From the NCBI GenBank assembly GCA_947501475.1, contig CANMWA010000003.1, forward strand, positions 248,001 through 312,000: a stretch of 64,000 bases of DNA, given 5' to 3'. Shown here one piece after another: positions 19,042 through 28,211 of this stretch (the first letter of the stretch is position 1; each line of letters starts with the position of its first letter). A program made the translations under genes and the position numbers. This stretch comes from an uncultured Aquimarina sp. GTDB taxonomy: Bacteria; Bacteroidota; Bacteroidia; Flavobacteriales; Flavobacteriaceae. Under the pieces are notes generated by a model, which made no database searches, was not told the origin of the DNA, and worked only from the letters and a program-made list of their open reading frames with translations.

Positions 19042-19116
19042 CTATGTTTTATTGATTTATTGTAACTTTATTTGGTACAAAACAATGCTTTTTGATTTTT
19101 TAAGTTATAGCAATAG

Positions 19117-21561
19117 GTGGAAAAGAAAATAGAGAATACAAAAAGGTCGGTCACTTTTAAGATCATAGCAGGTTACCTTCTTGCGGGTTTGCTTGCCGTT
19201 ACTGCTTTTTGGGTTATTTACCGACAAATCACCAACTACACACAACTTACCGAAATCAAAAACGAAAACAATGAAAAACTCTTTCTTGTAGGCGAAGCAA
19301 TTACTGGCCTATACGAGGCAGAGAGTTTAACCAGAAATATAATTCAGACCTCTGATGTCGGTAAATTTAATACCTACAAGAAAAAAATCGATACTATATT
19401 AAAAACCATTAATAAAGTTTCTGAAATATCTGATGACACGCTACAGACAAAAAAGATTGATAGTATTAAATATCTTATTGACAGTAAAAACAAAAACCTT
19501 GGTGAATTAATTAAAATTTACGAACAACAAAAACAAAAAGGGCTATATGAGACTGCTATTAATGAATTAAAAAAAGTAAATAAAAGCTTTGGAGGATATG
19601 AAGATTATGATGTAAGATTTAAGAAATATGACCCGCGAACAAAAAGAGCTTTAATAGATATCTTAGAATATACCAAAAAGGATAATGCTAAACGTTTGAC
19701 TAATCAAACTATTGATTCTCTTGCTACATCTGTAAAACAAGTATTGGCAGAACTCGAAGAAAAAGATCAAAAGTATCAACGTGAGATCTCTGCAAAAGAG
19801 AATAACTTACTTAAAAACGATCAAATTATAACCAAAAAACTGCGAGATTTACTTGCGGTTATAGAACGTAATGAGAGAGAACAATATTTTACCCGTATAG
19901 AAGCTTCTAATGACATTTTAAATAAAACATCAAATGTCATTTTAATTATCGCTGCGATAAGTTTATTAATTGCAATTATATTTCTCTTTTTAATTACTAA
20001 AGATGTATCTAAAAGCCAAAAATATCGTAATGAGCTTGAAGCAGAAAAAACCTATACAGAATCGCTTTTAAAAACTAGAGAATCTTTAATCAACACTGTA
20101 ACTCATGATCTTCGATCACCTCTAAATACAGTAATCGGCTATTCGGATTTATTAGAACGTACAGGACTTAATAATAAGCAAAAACATTATTTGGGGCATC
20201 TTAAAAAATCATCAGATTATATTCTTCATTTGGTTAATGACCTTCTTGATTTATCAAAATTAGAAGCTGGCAGGATGATTATTGAAGAGTTACCTTTTTC
20301 TCCTAAAAAATTGATTGAAAATACAATCTCGAGTGTTATCCCTATCAATGACAAGAAAAATCTAGATATTCAAATTATAACAGATGATCAACTAAAAAAA
20401 CAATACTTAAGTGACCCTTTTAGGATCAAACAAGTGCTAACCAACCTAGTTAATAATGCTTATAAATTTACAGATGAAGGCGCTATAATTATTGATAGTA
20501 AAATCATTGAAAATGGTCTTTCTGAGAAACAATTAGTAGTATCTATTAAAGACACCGGTATTGGTATAACCGAAGAACAGCAAAGCTATATCTTTGAAGA
20601 GTTTTCGCAAGGAGACGATAATACCGAAAAAAAATTTGGTGGTTTTGGTTTGGGACTTTCTATTACAAAAAAAATAATAGAGCTTCTTAATGGAAAAATC
20701 ACACTAATAAGTGAGCCTAATGAAGGGAGTCAATTTACCTTTTCTATCCCAATTAAGCTCTCAAATTTTGTTACTCCAGAAGAAGAGTCTGAAATTTCTG
20801 AAATTCACAATTTTTACAACAAAAAAGTATTGATTGTTGATGATGATCCAAGTCAATTAGAATTAACAAGTGAGGTGGCATCTTTGGCTGGATTATCTTA
20901 TGATGTTTGCGAAAATGGTATTGAAGCATTGTCTCTTATACAGGCAAATACTTATGACATGGTGCTTACCGATATTCAAATGCCAAAAATGGATGGATTT
21001 GCTCTTTTGAAGGCCATAAAAGACAATATCGAACTGGCAAGTTTACCTATTATTGCTTTATCAGGAAGAACAGATACTTCATTTCTAGAATACCAAGAAG
21101 CTGGGTTTTCTGCTAGTTTACGCAAACCATATGCTCCAAAAGAATTAACAGATCTTATTGCAGAGATTTTACAAGTAGATGTAGTTAATCATCAACATCA
21201 TAAAACTACTCCAGAAACTCACTCTAATTCGTCATACTCATTAAATGATTTGATGCTTTTTGCACATGGTGATTCTGAATCTCTTTATGCTATTTTAGAT
21301 ACCTTTTATGATGGAACAATAGAAAATGTAAACGACTTAAAAACCAAATTAGAAAAAAAAGATATACAACAAATAAAGAAAATTGCTCACAAAATGCTTC
21401 CTATGTTTAAGCAGATAAAAGCAAAAGAAGTAGTCCCTATTTTAGAACAATTAGAACATCCTGAACAATACAACCTAAATGATGACTCTATTTTAAATCT
21501 TACTAAAGACGGCATATCTATAATAGAAAACTTGATCGATACATTAAAAGTAGAAAACTAG
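19117..21561 (+). CDS. Hybrid sensor histidine kinase / response regulator with Hpt domain
   Basis: An 814-residue phosphorelay protein starting at GTG. Domain order: membrane segment (about 18-38), extracytoplasmic helical sensor (40-270), second membrane segment (about 274-296), HisKA with His330 in THDLRSPLNTVIGYSDLL, HATPase with FGLGLSI, receiver with Asp619 in LTDIQMPKMDG, and a C-terminal Hpt-like domain with His758 in IAHKMLPMF. All relay residues are present. The convergent NtrC-type regulator gene ends within the same bases as this gene, and the two are probably partners. The signal is unknown. Confidence 0.9.
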   Translation: MEKKIENTKRSVTFKIIAGYLLAGLLAVTAFWVIYRQITNYTQLTEIKNENNEKLFLVGEAITGLYEAESLTRNIIQTSDVGKFNTYKKKIDTILKTINKVSEISDDTLQTKKIDSIKYLIDSKNKNLGELIKIYEQQKQKGLYETAINELKKVNKSFGGYEDYDVRFKKYDPRTKRALIDILEYTKKDNAKRLTNQTIDSLATSVKQVLAELEEKDQKYQREISAKENNLLKNDQIITKKLRDLLAVIERNEREQYFTRIEASNDILNKTSNVILIIAAISLLIAIIFLFLITKDVSKSQKYRNELEAEKTYTESLLKTRESLINTVTHDLRSPLNTVIGYSDLLERTGLNNKQKHYLGHLKKSSDYILHLVNDLLDLSKLEAGRMIIEELPFSPKKLIENTISSVIPINDKKNLDIQIITDDQLKKQYLSDPFRIKQVLTNLVNNAYKFTDEGAIIIDSKIIENGLSEKQLVVSIKDTGIGITEEQQSYIFEEFSQGDDNTEKKFGGFGLGLSITKKIIELLNGKITLISEPNEGSQFTFSIPIKLSNFVTPEEESEISEIHNFYNKKVLIVDDDPSQLELTSEVASLAGLSYDVCENGIEALSLIQANTYDMVLTDIQMPKMDGFALLKAIKDNIELASLPIIALSGRTDTSFLEYQEAGFSASLRKPYAPKELTDLIAEILQVDVVNHQHHKTTPETHSNSSYSLNDLMLFAHGDSESLYAILDTFYDGTIENVNDLKTKLEKKDIQQIKKIAHKMLPMFKQIKAKEVVPILEQLEHPEQYNLNDDSILNLTKDGISIIENLIDTLKVEN

Positions 21562-22907
21562 AGACTTATATCATACTGTTTTAGCTTGTTATATAAGGTT
21601 TTACGATCAATTGAAAGCATTCTAGCTGCCTTTGCCTTGTTACCATTAGCCTTTTCTAATGCATCCAAAATCAACTCTTGTTCATTTTGATTTTTGAATA
21701 ATCCATAGGTTTGTTTAGCATTATGTGATGCAAATGCTATATCACTAGGTAAAATATCTGAAGTAATCATATCGCTTTGAGCAAGAAGAACAGAGCGTTT
21801 TACAATATTTTTTAATTCTCTTAAATTTCCTGGCCAGTCATACTTTTTAAAAGCTTCTAGCACTTCATCTGCAAAACCTACTACATGCTTATCTAATTCT
21901 ATATTGGATTCTTCAAGAAAGTGATTAGCAAAAAGCATTAGATCTTCGATTCTATCTTTTAAAGGAGGTGCTTTAATAGAGAATTCATTTAACCTATGAT
22001 ATAAATCTTCTCTAAACTCTCCTTCTTTTACAGCATTACTAAGGTCCTCATTTGTAGCTGCAATAACTCGTATATCGACTTCAACTTCTTTATTACTACC
22101 AACAGGTTTAATTTTTCGTTCTTGTAGCGCTCTTAATAACTGAACCTGAAGTTCATAACTAAGATTACCTATTTCATCTAAAAACAAGGTGCCGCCATTA
22201 GCCGCCTCAAAATGTCCGATTTTATCATTCACTGCACCTGTAAAAGAACCTTTAATATGCCCAAAAAATTCACTCGAAGCTATTTCTTTTGGTACAGCTC
22301 CACAATCTACGGCTACAAATGGTTTTTCTGATCTTTTACTAGCTTTGTGAATACTGCTTGCTACATATTCTTTACCGGTTCCACTATCTCCAACTACCAA
22401 AACAGACATTCTAGTAGGTGCAACAAGGGCAACATACTCGTTCAATTTTTTGGATGCATCACTAACACCTCTTACAAAAGAATTATTTGAATTCTGCAAA
22501 GGCTTTATCTTTTCCGAAACCTTTTTGTTTTTAGTATTGGTATCTGAAGTATGATTAAGGGCTTTCTCTATAGTTTGTAGAATTGTATCTGGATTAAAGG
22601 GTTTTGATACATAATCAAAAGCGCCTTGTTTTATGGCATTAACAGCCATATTTACCTCTGCATATCCTGTCATGATAATTACCTGTGTGCTTGGGTTATT
22701 TTCTAGGATCTCATCTAATAGTGTTATTCCATCTGTATCCGGAAGTCTTACATCGGATAACACAATATCAAAGGTACTTTGCTTAATTTTTGGCAAGGCT
22801 TCATTACCAGAGAATGCTGTAGAAACCTCATAATCTTTTTTTTGTAAAAAGGTTTTAAGCATTGTACAAAAAGCTACATCATCTTCAACGATAAGTATTT
22901 TAAACAT
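21558..22907 (-). CDS. Sigma-54-dependent response regulator (NtrC family)
   Basis: A 449-residue regulator. The receiver domain has Asp52 in LSDVRLPDTDG. The AAA+ domain has Walker A GDSGTGKE and the sigma-54 contact loop GSFTGA followed by LFLDEIG. A Fis-type HTH lies at the C-terminus (NKAKAARMLSIDRKTLYNKL). It activates sigma-54 promoters when phosphorylated. Its stop codon overlaps that of the hybrid kinase on the other strand, suggesting the Hpt domain of that kinase feeds it. I saw no clear -24/-12 promoter in the immediate surroundings. Confidence 0.93.
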   Translation of the reverse strand: MFKILIVEDDVAFCTMLKTFLQKKDYEVSTAFSGNEALPKIKQSTFDIVLSDVRLPDTDGITLLDEILENNPSTQVIIMTGYAEVNMAVNAIKQGAFDYVSKPFNPDTILQTIEKALNHTSDTNTKNKKVSEKIKPLQNSNNSFVRGVSDASKKLNEYVALVAPTRMSVLVVGDSGTGKEYVASSIHKASKRSEKPFVAVDCGAVPKEIASSEFFGHIKGSFTGAVNDKIGHFEAANGGTLFLDEIGNLSYELQVQLLRALQERKIKPVGSNKEVEVDIRVIAATNEDLSNAVKEGEFREDLYHRLNEFSIKAPPLKDRIEDLMLFANHFLEESNIELDKHVVGFADEVLEAFKKYDWPGNLRELKNIVKRSVLLAQSDMITSDILPSDIAFASHNAKQTYGLFKNQNEQELILDALEKANGNKAKAARMLSIDRKTLYNKLKQYDISL

Positions 22908-22986
22908 ATCAAATAATTTATTACCTATAAAGCTATTTTATAAAATTACAATATAAAAACACTTCGTAAGCAAAAAAAGATAAATA

Positions 22987-23020
22987 AAAAAAGAGACCCT
23001 TGGGAGTGAGTCTCTTTTTT
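22987..23020 (-). terminator. Intrinsic terminator after the small secreted protein gene
   Basis: An AAAAAAGAGAC stem with GTCTCTTTTTT, 12-base loop. It lies downstream of the minus-strand gene 23083-23415 and upstream of the regulator gene. Confidence 0.7.
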
Positions 23021-23082
23021 AGCACTAAACAACTTTATATCGTCCTTGGTTGCAAAACGATATCCTTTTTCTACCCCTAGAT

Positions 23083-23415
23083 TTAAGATTTATTGTCGTT
23101 TGGCGTTATCCATTCGCCTTTAGCGCTAGCAAATACAAATTTTGTGTTATTTTCTTTATCTTTTAATACAATTTTATATGTATTGTCTTTTGAAAGATAA
23201 GCTTTAACGATCTTATATTTTCCAAAATGCTCAACACAAGCATCTTTTACAGACAATGGCAATTCTGATGTTTTAATCTCAGTATATTCTTGTTGCTCAT
23301 ACTCATAGTTCAAAAACTCTGAGTTATCATTATAAGCTAATTCATTCTGGGCAATAACTCCCTGAGCTGAAAAAATACTCACTACAATTGCTATTATCAT
23401 TGGTAATTTTTTCAT
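23083..23415 (-). CDS. Small secreted PepSY-like protein
   Basis: A 110-residue protein with a signal peptide (about residues 1-22, ending VIAQ). The mature domain, with SELPLSVKDACVEHFGKYKIVKAYLSKDNTYKIVLKD, has the helix-then-beta-hairpin pattern of PepSY-like/beta-lactamase-inhibitor-like periplasmic proteins. Function in these families is poorly known. It is monocistronic with its own terminator and lies next to the NtrC-type regulator, which might control it, but no promoter evidence supports that. Confidence 0.6.
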   Translation of the reverse strand: MKKLPMIIAIVVSIFSAQGVIAQNELAYNDNSEFLNYEYEQQEYTEIKTSELPLSVKDACVEHFGKYKIVKAYLSKDNTYKIVLKDKENNTKFVFASAKGEWITPNDNKS

Positions 23416-23570
23416 TGTATATTTTAGAAAATTTATTCTACACTATTAATAAAGTAATAATTATTCCAAAATACACGAACACCATAAATAACTCATAATA
23501 TTCTAATATTCAATGCTTTAAATAAATATTAATTATATTATTTATTTGTTAAAACATGTAGAATACACAC

Positions 23571-23598
23571 AAAAGTGTAGAAATATTCCACACTTTTT
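23571..23598 (-). terminator. Intrinsic terminator after arfB
   Basis: An AAAAGTGT stem with ACACTTTT, containing a near-palindromic interior, 18 bases after the arfB stop. T-rich sequence follows on the minus strand. Confidence 0.6.
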
Positions 23599-23616
23599 AA
23601 GCGTTAATTAACTGAT

Positions 23617-24015
23617 TTATAGAGGTTTTTTACGATTTGCTTTCTTTATGGCATTGTGTTGCTTGTTTTCTAAACGCCTTTTTATTGCAGCTTTTGAAGG
23701 TTTTGTTGCTTTTCTTTTTTTAGGAATATGGAGATTCGTTTTAATGATGTCTAAAAATCTTTTGATCACCAATTCTTTATTTCTATACTGACTCCTACTT
23801 TCTCCACATTGTAACACAAGAACCCCTGTTTTAGTTAATCGCGAAGATAATTTTTGATTAAGCAATAATTTTTCATCATCTGTTAAACCGTTAGAAGATA
23901 TAATATCAAAACTAAGCTCTACTTTTGACGATACTTTATTGACATGCTGACCGCCAGCACCAGAGCTTCGGATTGCTTTAAATTTTAGTTCGTTTATAAT
24001 TGTAGAAGTATTCAC
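23617..24015 (-). CDS. arfB: Ribosome rescue hydrolase ArfB
   Basis: A 132-residue release-factor-like peptidyl-tRNA hydrolase that frees stalled ribosomes. The GGQ motif is in SSGAGGQHVNKVSSKVEL at about residues 17-34. The lysine/arginine-rich C-terminal tail (KKRKATKPSKAAIKRR) that probes the empty mRNA channel is present. It starts at GTG, overlapping the TGA of the DUF4301 gene by four bases, so translation is coupled. Confidence 0.93.
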   Translation of the reverse strand: MNTSTIINELKFKAIRSSGAGGQHVNKVSSKVELSFDIISSNGLTDDEKLLLNQKLSSRLTKTGVLVLQCGESRSQYRNKELVIKRFLDIIKTNLHIPKKRKATKPSKAAIKRRLENKQHNAIKKANRKKPL

Positions 24016-25577
24016 GAAAAAAGCTTTTCCTGATGTGCCGACTTGAGTAAATCATTTACTGTTTTAACGGGATTAAAAGTAGTTAGCGGTACTTCTACAA
24101 AAACACTTATCCAATTAGACATAGCACCATTCCATAAACCAGGCAATTCTAATGCCTTTAGCACCTTACCGTTCATGGTTTTTTTTGTAATAAAACCTGC
24201 TTCGGGATCTACAAACTCAAGTAAATTAAATTTCTTACCATGATAATCCCGTACCCCACAAACTAAATCTACAGGATTAAAATGAGTAGCACTACTTAAA
24301 ATATCTTGTTGTCTTCGATCTTTTTTATTGATTTGAGGGGTTTCAATAATCTGTAGTACTAATCTACCATTTTCTCGTTTGATCCAAAAAGGTCCTCCTC
24401 CTGGTTCTCCTTCATTAATTACCATACCACATACTCGTATTGGGCGATTGAGTGATTCTCTTAAAAAATCTAACTTGTATGTGTCCGAAAATTTATCAAA
24501 ATCCAGAGGTAACCTAACATTAAGTTGTTGTACCAAAAACTTTTTGATATCTCTTAGTTCTGCTTCTGTTGGTTTGTTTTGATCTAAGGCGTTTAAAATC
24601 CTGAAGACCTCATCCTGAATTTCTATTAATTTACCGGCTAGTACTTTTTTATAACCAGATACTTCATCTTGATATTTGCGCACTACGACATTATCAATGT
24701 TTTTAATATAGATAATGTCGGCATCCAGGTCGTCTAGGTTTTCTATCAATGCGCCATGACCTCCTGGTCTAAAAAGTACTGTACCATCTTCTGTTCTAAA
24801 AGGCTCATTGTTTTCATCTACAGCTATGGTATCTGTTTCGGGTTTTTGAAAAGAATAGGTAATACTAAAATTCGTTTTGGTTTTTTCTTCAACCTTTTTC
24901 TTGATTCTTTCAAACTCACTTTTGAAACCTTTCAAATGTTCTTTTGAGATTGTAAAATGCAGCTTAGACTCTCCTTTATCATTAGTATTATACCCTGCAG
25001 CTTCATACAAATGCTCTTCAAAAGAAGTTGATACACTTGTACTATATTTATGAAAAGGAAACAATCCTTTGGGAAAATCCCCATAGTTTAATCCTTTTTC
25101 TTTTAGCATCATTTCAACAAAAATATAAAGTTGTCTACCCTCAGACAAAGCCCTAAAATTAGGATAAGCATTTTGTACTTTTTCAATTACTGTAGTATAG
25201 AATGGAAATTTCTCTAAACCAATCAAAAAAAGTCGAATCGCATTTGCTTTTTCATGATTCGTATACGAGTTTAAACTCTCTTTTTCGCAATCATAATTAT
25301 CCAAAAACCTAAACAAATCTTTAAACATTCGGGTTGCTGCTCCAGACGCAGGTACAAATTTTATCGTTTCAAGATTAGCTGACCTCGAATTATATAATTT
25401 GGTTAACTCGGATTGATAATGTTCAGAGAATTTTAAAATCCCATTATCAAGTGTAGCTGCGCTCCTAAGGGCTACAAAAGGGATTTCGTTTTTAAAGGTT
25501 TCTATTTGCGAGATTACCTTATCTATTGTTAATCCTTTGGATTTGATTAACTTAATATCTTTATCTGTTATGTTCAC
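24012..25577 (-). CDS. DUF4301 family protein
   Basis: A 521-residue cytoplasmic protein of the DUF4301 family, common in Bacteroidota. Segments such as FVPASGAATRMFKDLFRFLD, LFRPGGHGALIENLDDLDAD and GEPGGGPFWI look like a nucleotidyltransferase-type fold (compare the SGAATRM loop), but the activity is not established. It starts at GTG inside the end of the NadR-like kinase gene (17-base overlap) and overlaps arfB at its end. It is thus in one tight transcript from 26979 to 23617. Confidence 0.8.
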   Translation of the reverse strand: MNITDKDIKLIKSKGLTIDKVISQIETFKNEIPFVALRSAATLDNGILKFSEHYQSELTKLYNSRSANLETIKFVPASGAATRMFKDLFRFLDNYDCEKESLNSYTNHEKANAIRLFLIGLEKFPFYTTVIEKVQNAYPNFRALSEGRQLYIFVEMMLKEKGLNYGDFPKGLFPFHKYSTSVSTSFEEHLYEAAGYNTNDKGESKLHFTISKEHLKGFKSEFERIKKKVEEKTKTNFSITYSFQKPETDTIAVDENNEPFRTEDGTVLFRPGGHGALIENLDDLDADIIYIKNIDNVVVRKYQDEVSGYKKVLAGKLIEIQDEVFRILNALDQNKPTEAELRDIKKFLVQQLNVRLPLDFDKFSDTYKLDFLRESLNRPIRVCGMVINEGEPGGGPFWIKRENGRLVLQIIETPQINKKDRRQQDILSSATHFNPVDLVCGVRDYHGKKFNLLEFVDPEAGFITKKTMNGKVLKALELPGLWNGAMSNWISVFVEVPLTTFNPVKTVNDLLKSAHQEKLFS

Positions 25578-26142
25578 TTTTTTCTGCTATTAATCGATCA
25601 ATGATTGTAATTGCCTCTTGTAAACGAGTAGTCTTATCACCTTTTATGATTACATACTCAAGATTATTTTTTTCTAAAGACTCTTTAAATCTAAAAAACA
25701 TTTCTTCTCGTTCTTGAGGCTTATCTCTTAAATCATCTGGAGTCCAAGGGGTATCAATATAGGTTAAAAGATACAAATCATAAACATTTTCTAATGAAAA
25801 TTTAAGTAGATTTTTGGGTGCAATCCCATCATAATAAGCTTCAGAATAGGTTTTAAGTTCTAAAAGGTTTGTATCACAAAATAGTATTGTATTCGCTTTT
25901 TCAACTGTCTTATTTTCTAAATTCATTTGACCAATAGCAATTGGTAATAAATCATCATAAGTACATGTTTCTTTGTTATTATCCCATTTTTCTTGAAGAT
26001 AATCCCTCATATATTCGGGTACCCACAGGGTATTATAATGATCTGCCAACTGTTTACACAAGGTAGTTTTTCCTGTAGATTCTGGCCCATAGAGCACTAT
26101 TTTTATGCAATCACTATCTTGTTGTCTAAGTTTTTCTTCCAT
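25561..26142 (-). CDS. NadR-like nicotinamide riboside kinase / P-loop ATPase
   Basis: A 193-residue P-loop protein with Walker A GPESTGKTTL and the WVPEYMRDYLQ segment of the C-terminal kinase domain of NadR. A DTNLLELKTYSEAYY segment and a TPWTPDDLRD lid follow. In NadR this domain phosphorylates nicotinamide riboside. The gene overlaps the PnuC-type transporter gene by 40 bases, and NR uptake followed by trapping as NMN is the usual reading of such a pair. Only the kinase domain is present. Confidence 0.82.
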   Translation of the reverse strand: MEEKLRQQDSDCIKIVLYGPESTGKTTLCKQLADHYNTLWVPEYMRDYLQEKWDNNKETCTYDDLLPIAIGQMNLENKTVEKANTILFCDTNLLELKTYSEAYYDGIAPKNLLKFSLENVYDLYLLTYIDTPWTPDDLRDKPQEREEMFFRFKESLEKNNLEYVIIKGDKTTRLQEAITIIDRLIAEKSEHNR

Positions 26143-26735
26143 GCTAAATAACCAAAAACCGCTAATACTGTAAAAATCAAATATTGTAGGCTAGAAAATG
26201 TAAAACCTTTATAAAAATATAACGGTATCGAGATGATATCTCCTATGATCCAAAATATCCAATTTTCTATTTTTCTTCTTGCCATAAGCCACATCCCTAC
26301 AAAAAATATGGCCGTAGTTAATGTATCTACATAGGCAGTCCAATTATTCCACTTATCAAAAGTGATATAAACTGCGTACACAAAAATTAGGGTTCCTATA
26401 AAAATTAATACTCCTATCGTTTTTTCCATAGAAGTTGTTCTCGAAATTGGAGTAACATTAGTTTCATCTACTTTACGGGTCCATATATACCAGCCATAAA
26501 TACTCATTAAAAAATAATATGCATTGATCATCATATCACCTAGCAATCCCCATTTCAAAAGTAAATAGACAAAAATCGCTGTACTTATAATTCCTGTTGG
26601 ATATACCCATATTTTATTAAACCATGCAAAAAACACACTTGCAACACCAAATAAAACAGCAATAATCTCTAAAATAATATGCAAAGTAGAATAATCGGCA
26701 TATTGCCCAAAGAGGAAATCAAAAATTTGGCTCAT
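26103..26735 (-). CDS. pnuC: PnuC-family vitamin transporter
   Basis: A 210-residue inner-membrane protein with about seven hydrophobic segments. It has family motifs MSIYGWYIWTRK and NWIFWIIGDIISIPLYFYKG, the latter with the paired tryptophans known from the substrate site. PnuC proteins move nicotinamide riboside, and close homologues (PnuT) move thiamin. Downstream is a NadR-like kinase, favouring NR. Upstream is a thiamin-binding-type protein, favouring thiamin. No TPP riboswitch precedes this cluster. Substrate is therefore open. Confidence 0.85.
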   Translation of the reverse strand: MSQIFDFLFGQYADYSTLHIILEIIAVLFGVASVFFAWFNKIWVYPTGIISTAIFVYLLLKWGLLGDMMINAYYFLMSIYGWYIWTRKVDETNVTPISRTTSMEKTIGVLIFIGTLIFVYAVYITFDKWNNWTAYVDTLTTAIFFVGMWLMARRKIENWIFWIIGDIISIPLYFYKGFTFSSLQYLIFTVLAVFGYLAWKKNLDNKIVIA

Positions 26736-26979
26736 AATTGCTTCTGTTACTTTTTACCATTTTTATATATACCAATACGTGATCCATATCGCCAAATGCT
26801 TTTTTAATTTCTTGAGTAAGAAAAGGCATCACTTTATCATACTCTCCATAAACCTGAGTACTTAAAGGATTTTCTTGGATAGTAAATTCTGACATTCTCA
26901 ATTGCTTTATAAATCTAATAATATGTTCTTCAAAATCATCTTGAAGCGGTGTAAGAGTGAGTTCTATTGAAACTTGCAT
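26719..26979 (-). CDS. MTH1187/YkoF-type thiamin-binding-like protein
   Basis: An 86-residue protein whose whole length fits the small ferredoxin-like MTH1187/YkoF family: ISIELTLTPL-like start, PLSTQVYGEYDKVMPFL middle, and VLVYIKMVKSNR end. YkoF binds thiamin/HMP, while others are unassigned. It overlaps the transporter gene by 17 bases and opens the cluster 26979-23617. Confidence 0.7.
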   Translation of the reverse strand: MQVSIELTLTPLQDDFEEHIIRFIKQLRMSEFTIQENPLSTQVYGEYDKVMPFLTQEIKKAFGDMDHVLVYIKMVKSNRSNYEPNF

Positions 26980-27031
26980 TGGTTTATTTTTTTGATGCCA
27001 CTAATGCACGAATGTTTTTTCTAAAAAAGTG

Positions 27032-27406
27032 TTATAATACGATTCTCTGATAATCTAATCTTTCAGATTCAAAATTAGCTAGAATTGCCAACTTATTTCC
27101 AGAAACTTTTAAGTAATTTAAACATTGCGCAATATGTGCTTCGTGTGTATATTTAATAGATTTAATTTCAAGGATTATCTTATCATAAACTACAAAATCA
27201 GCATAAAAATGATGTTTTAAAACAATATCCTTATAATTTACATCATATCGTTTTTCTCTCTCGTACGGTATTCCTCTCATTTCAAACTCATATTCTAATG
27301 CATCTCCATAAACGATCTCTAAAAATCCTCCTCCCAAATTATTATGGACTTCAAATAAAGTTCCTAATATTTCATAACTTTCTTTTTTATATATCAAGTT
27401 CCCCAT
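27032..27406 (-). CDS. GxxExxY family protein
   Basis: A 124-residue protein with the signature GGGFLEIVYGDAL near residues 24-36, plus the PD-(D/E)xK-like arrangement FYADFVVYDKIILEIKS. The family is widespread and its nuclease-like fold is inferred, with no settled role. It stands between the vitamin cluster and the phosphopantetheinyl transferase gene. Confidence 0.85.
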   Translation of the reverse strand: MGNLIYKKESYEILGTLFEVHNNLGGGFLEIVYGDALEYEFEMRGIPYEREKRYDVNYKDIVLKHHFYADFVVYDKIILEIKSIKYTHEAHIAQCLNYLKVSGNKLAILANFESERLDYQRIVL

Positions 27407-27434
27407 AAATTATTCGTGCATTCGTGGCTTCACA

Positions 27435-28076
27435 TTAAAATTCTAAGGCAGGTAATGCATAAACACATGTAAACCCTTCAAACTCTATAAAAGACAGATC
27501 ATAATGAGTAATTTCATCTTTATAGTTAATTGCCCCATAAATAAATGGATAATCTAATGCAAAAGCAGCTATATAAATGTGTTGTTCAAAACTTAACCCT
27601 GCAGTTGCATATAATTTATATAAAGATTCTTTGGCTCCCCAGATAACTGTTAATGCGCGAATTTTGTCTAGGTTTTGATCATTTAGATATTGATTCTCTC
27701 CTGCATTTATAAATTTATGAGCGATTTTATGAATTTTTTCACGTTGTTTTTCTATATCAATCCCAACTGGTTTATCACTTATAATTATTCCTGCAAACTC
27801 AAAAGAATGTGTGATCGAAATTTGTTTTCCATCTTTAAGGTGTGGTTTACCAAATTCATCATAATACAAGTCATGATCAGTATACTCTAAAATTCCTAAT
27901 AAATGACGAATACTCATAAAGCCTCTTCGATGCATTTCGGATTTCATATAGTTAACTCTATCTTGACAATGATCTGTTAACTCTATTCCCTCACAGAGGG
28001 CTTCATAAGACTCTTCAATCTTCCAAATCAGCACTTTAGTACTTTGGTCTACTGTTATTATTTTGTAAAGAGGCAT
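27435..28076 (-). CDS. 4'-phosphopantetheinyl transferase superfamily protein
   Basis: A 213-residue Sfp-type enzyme that loads the phosphopantetheine arm of CoA onto carrier proteins. The conserved GIDIEKQREKI (metal-binding Asp/Glu) and WGAKESLYKL motifs are present, with an ITHSFEFAG stretch before them. It is divergent from ahcY. It may serve fatty acid or secondary-metabolite carriers. No PKS/NRPS gene is nearby. Confidence 0.88.
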   Translation of the reverse strand: MPLYKIITVDQSTKVLIWKIEESYEALCEGIELTDHCQDRVNYMKSEMHRRGFMSIRHLLGILEYTDHDLYYDEFGKPHLKDGKQISITHSFEFAGIIISDKPVGIDIEKQREKIHKIAHKFINAGENQYLNDQNLDKIRALTVIWGAKESLYKLYATAGLSFEQHIYIAAFALDYPFIYGAINYKDEITHYDLSFIEFEGFTCVYALPALEF

Positions 28077-28098
28077 CTAAATTCTTAAAGTTATTACG

Positions 28099-28106
28099 TA
28101 TCTTTG
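28099..28106 (+). promoter_or_regulatory. Promoter -7 element of ahcY
   Basis: TATCTTTG, matching TAnnTTTG, about 105 bases before the ahcY start. Confidence 0.45.
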
Positions 28107-28211
28107 CAAACTGAAAATTGAAGGGTTTTAGTCTTATTTTTTCAGAGAACGAATTTAGAATAATTTAGTGCCAAATACTAAAATGCGCTTTATAAACATA
28201 AAATAATTACT

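Noticed and set aside
23571..23598. GTGTAGAAATATTCCACAC as an operator for the NtrC-type regulator
   Set aside because: It is the core of a hairpin directly after arfB and is better explained as its terminator, although TTCTACAC-like sites also occur at 23436 and 23557.
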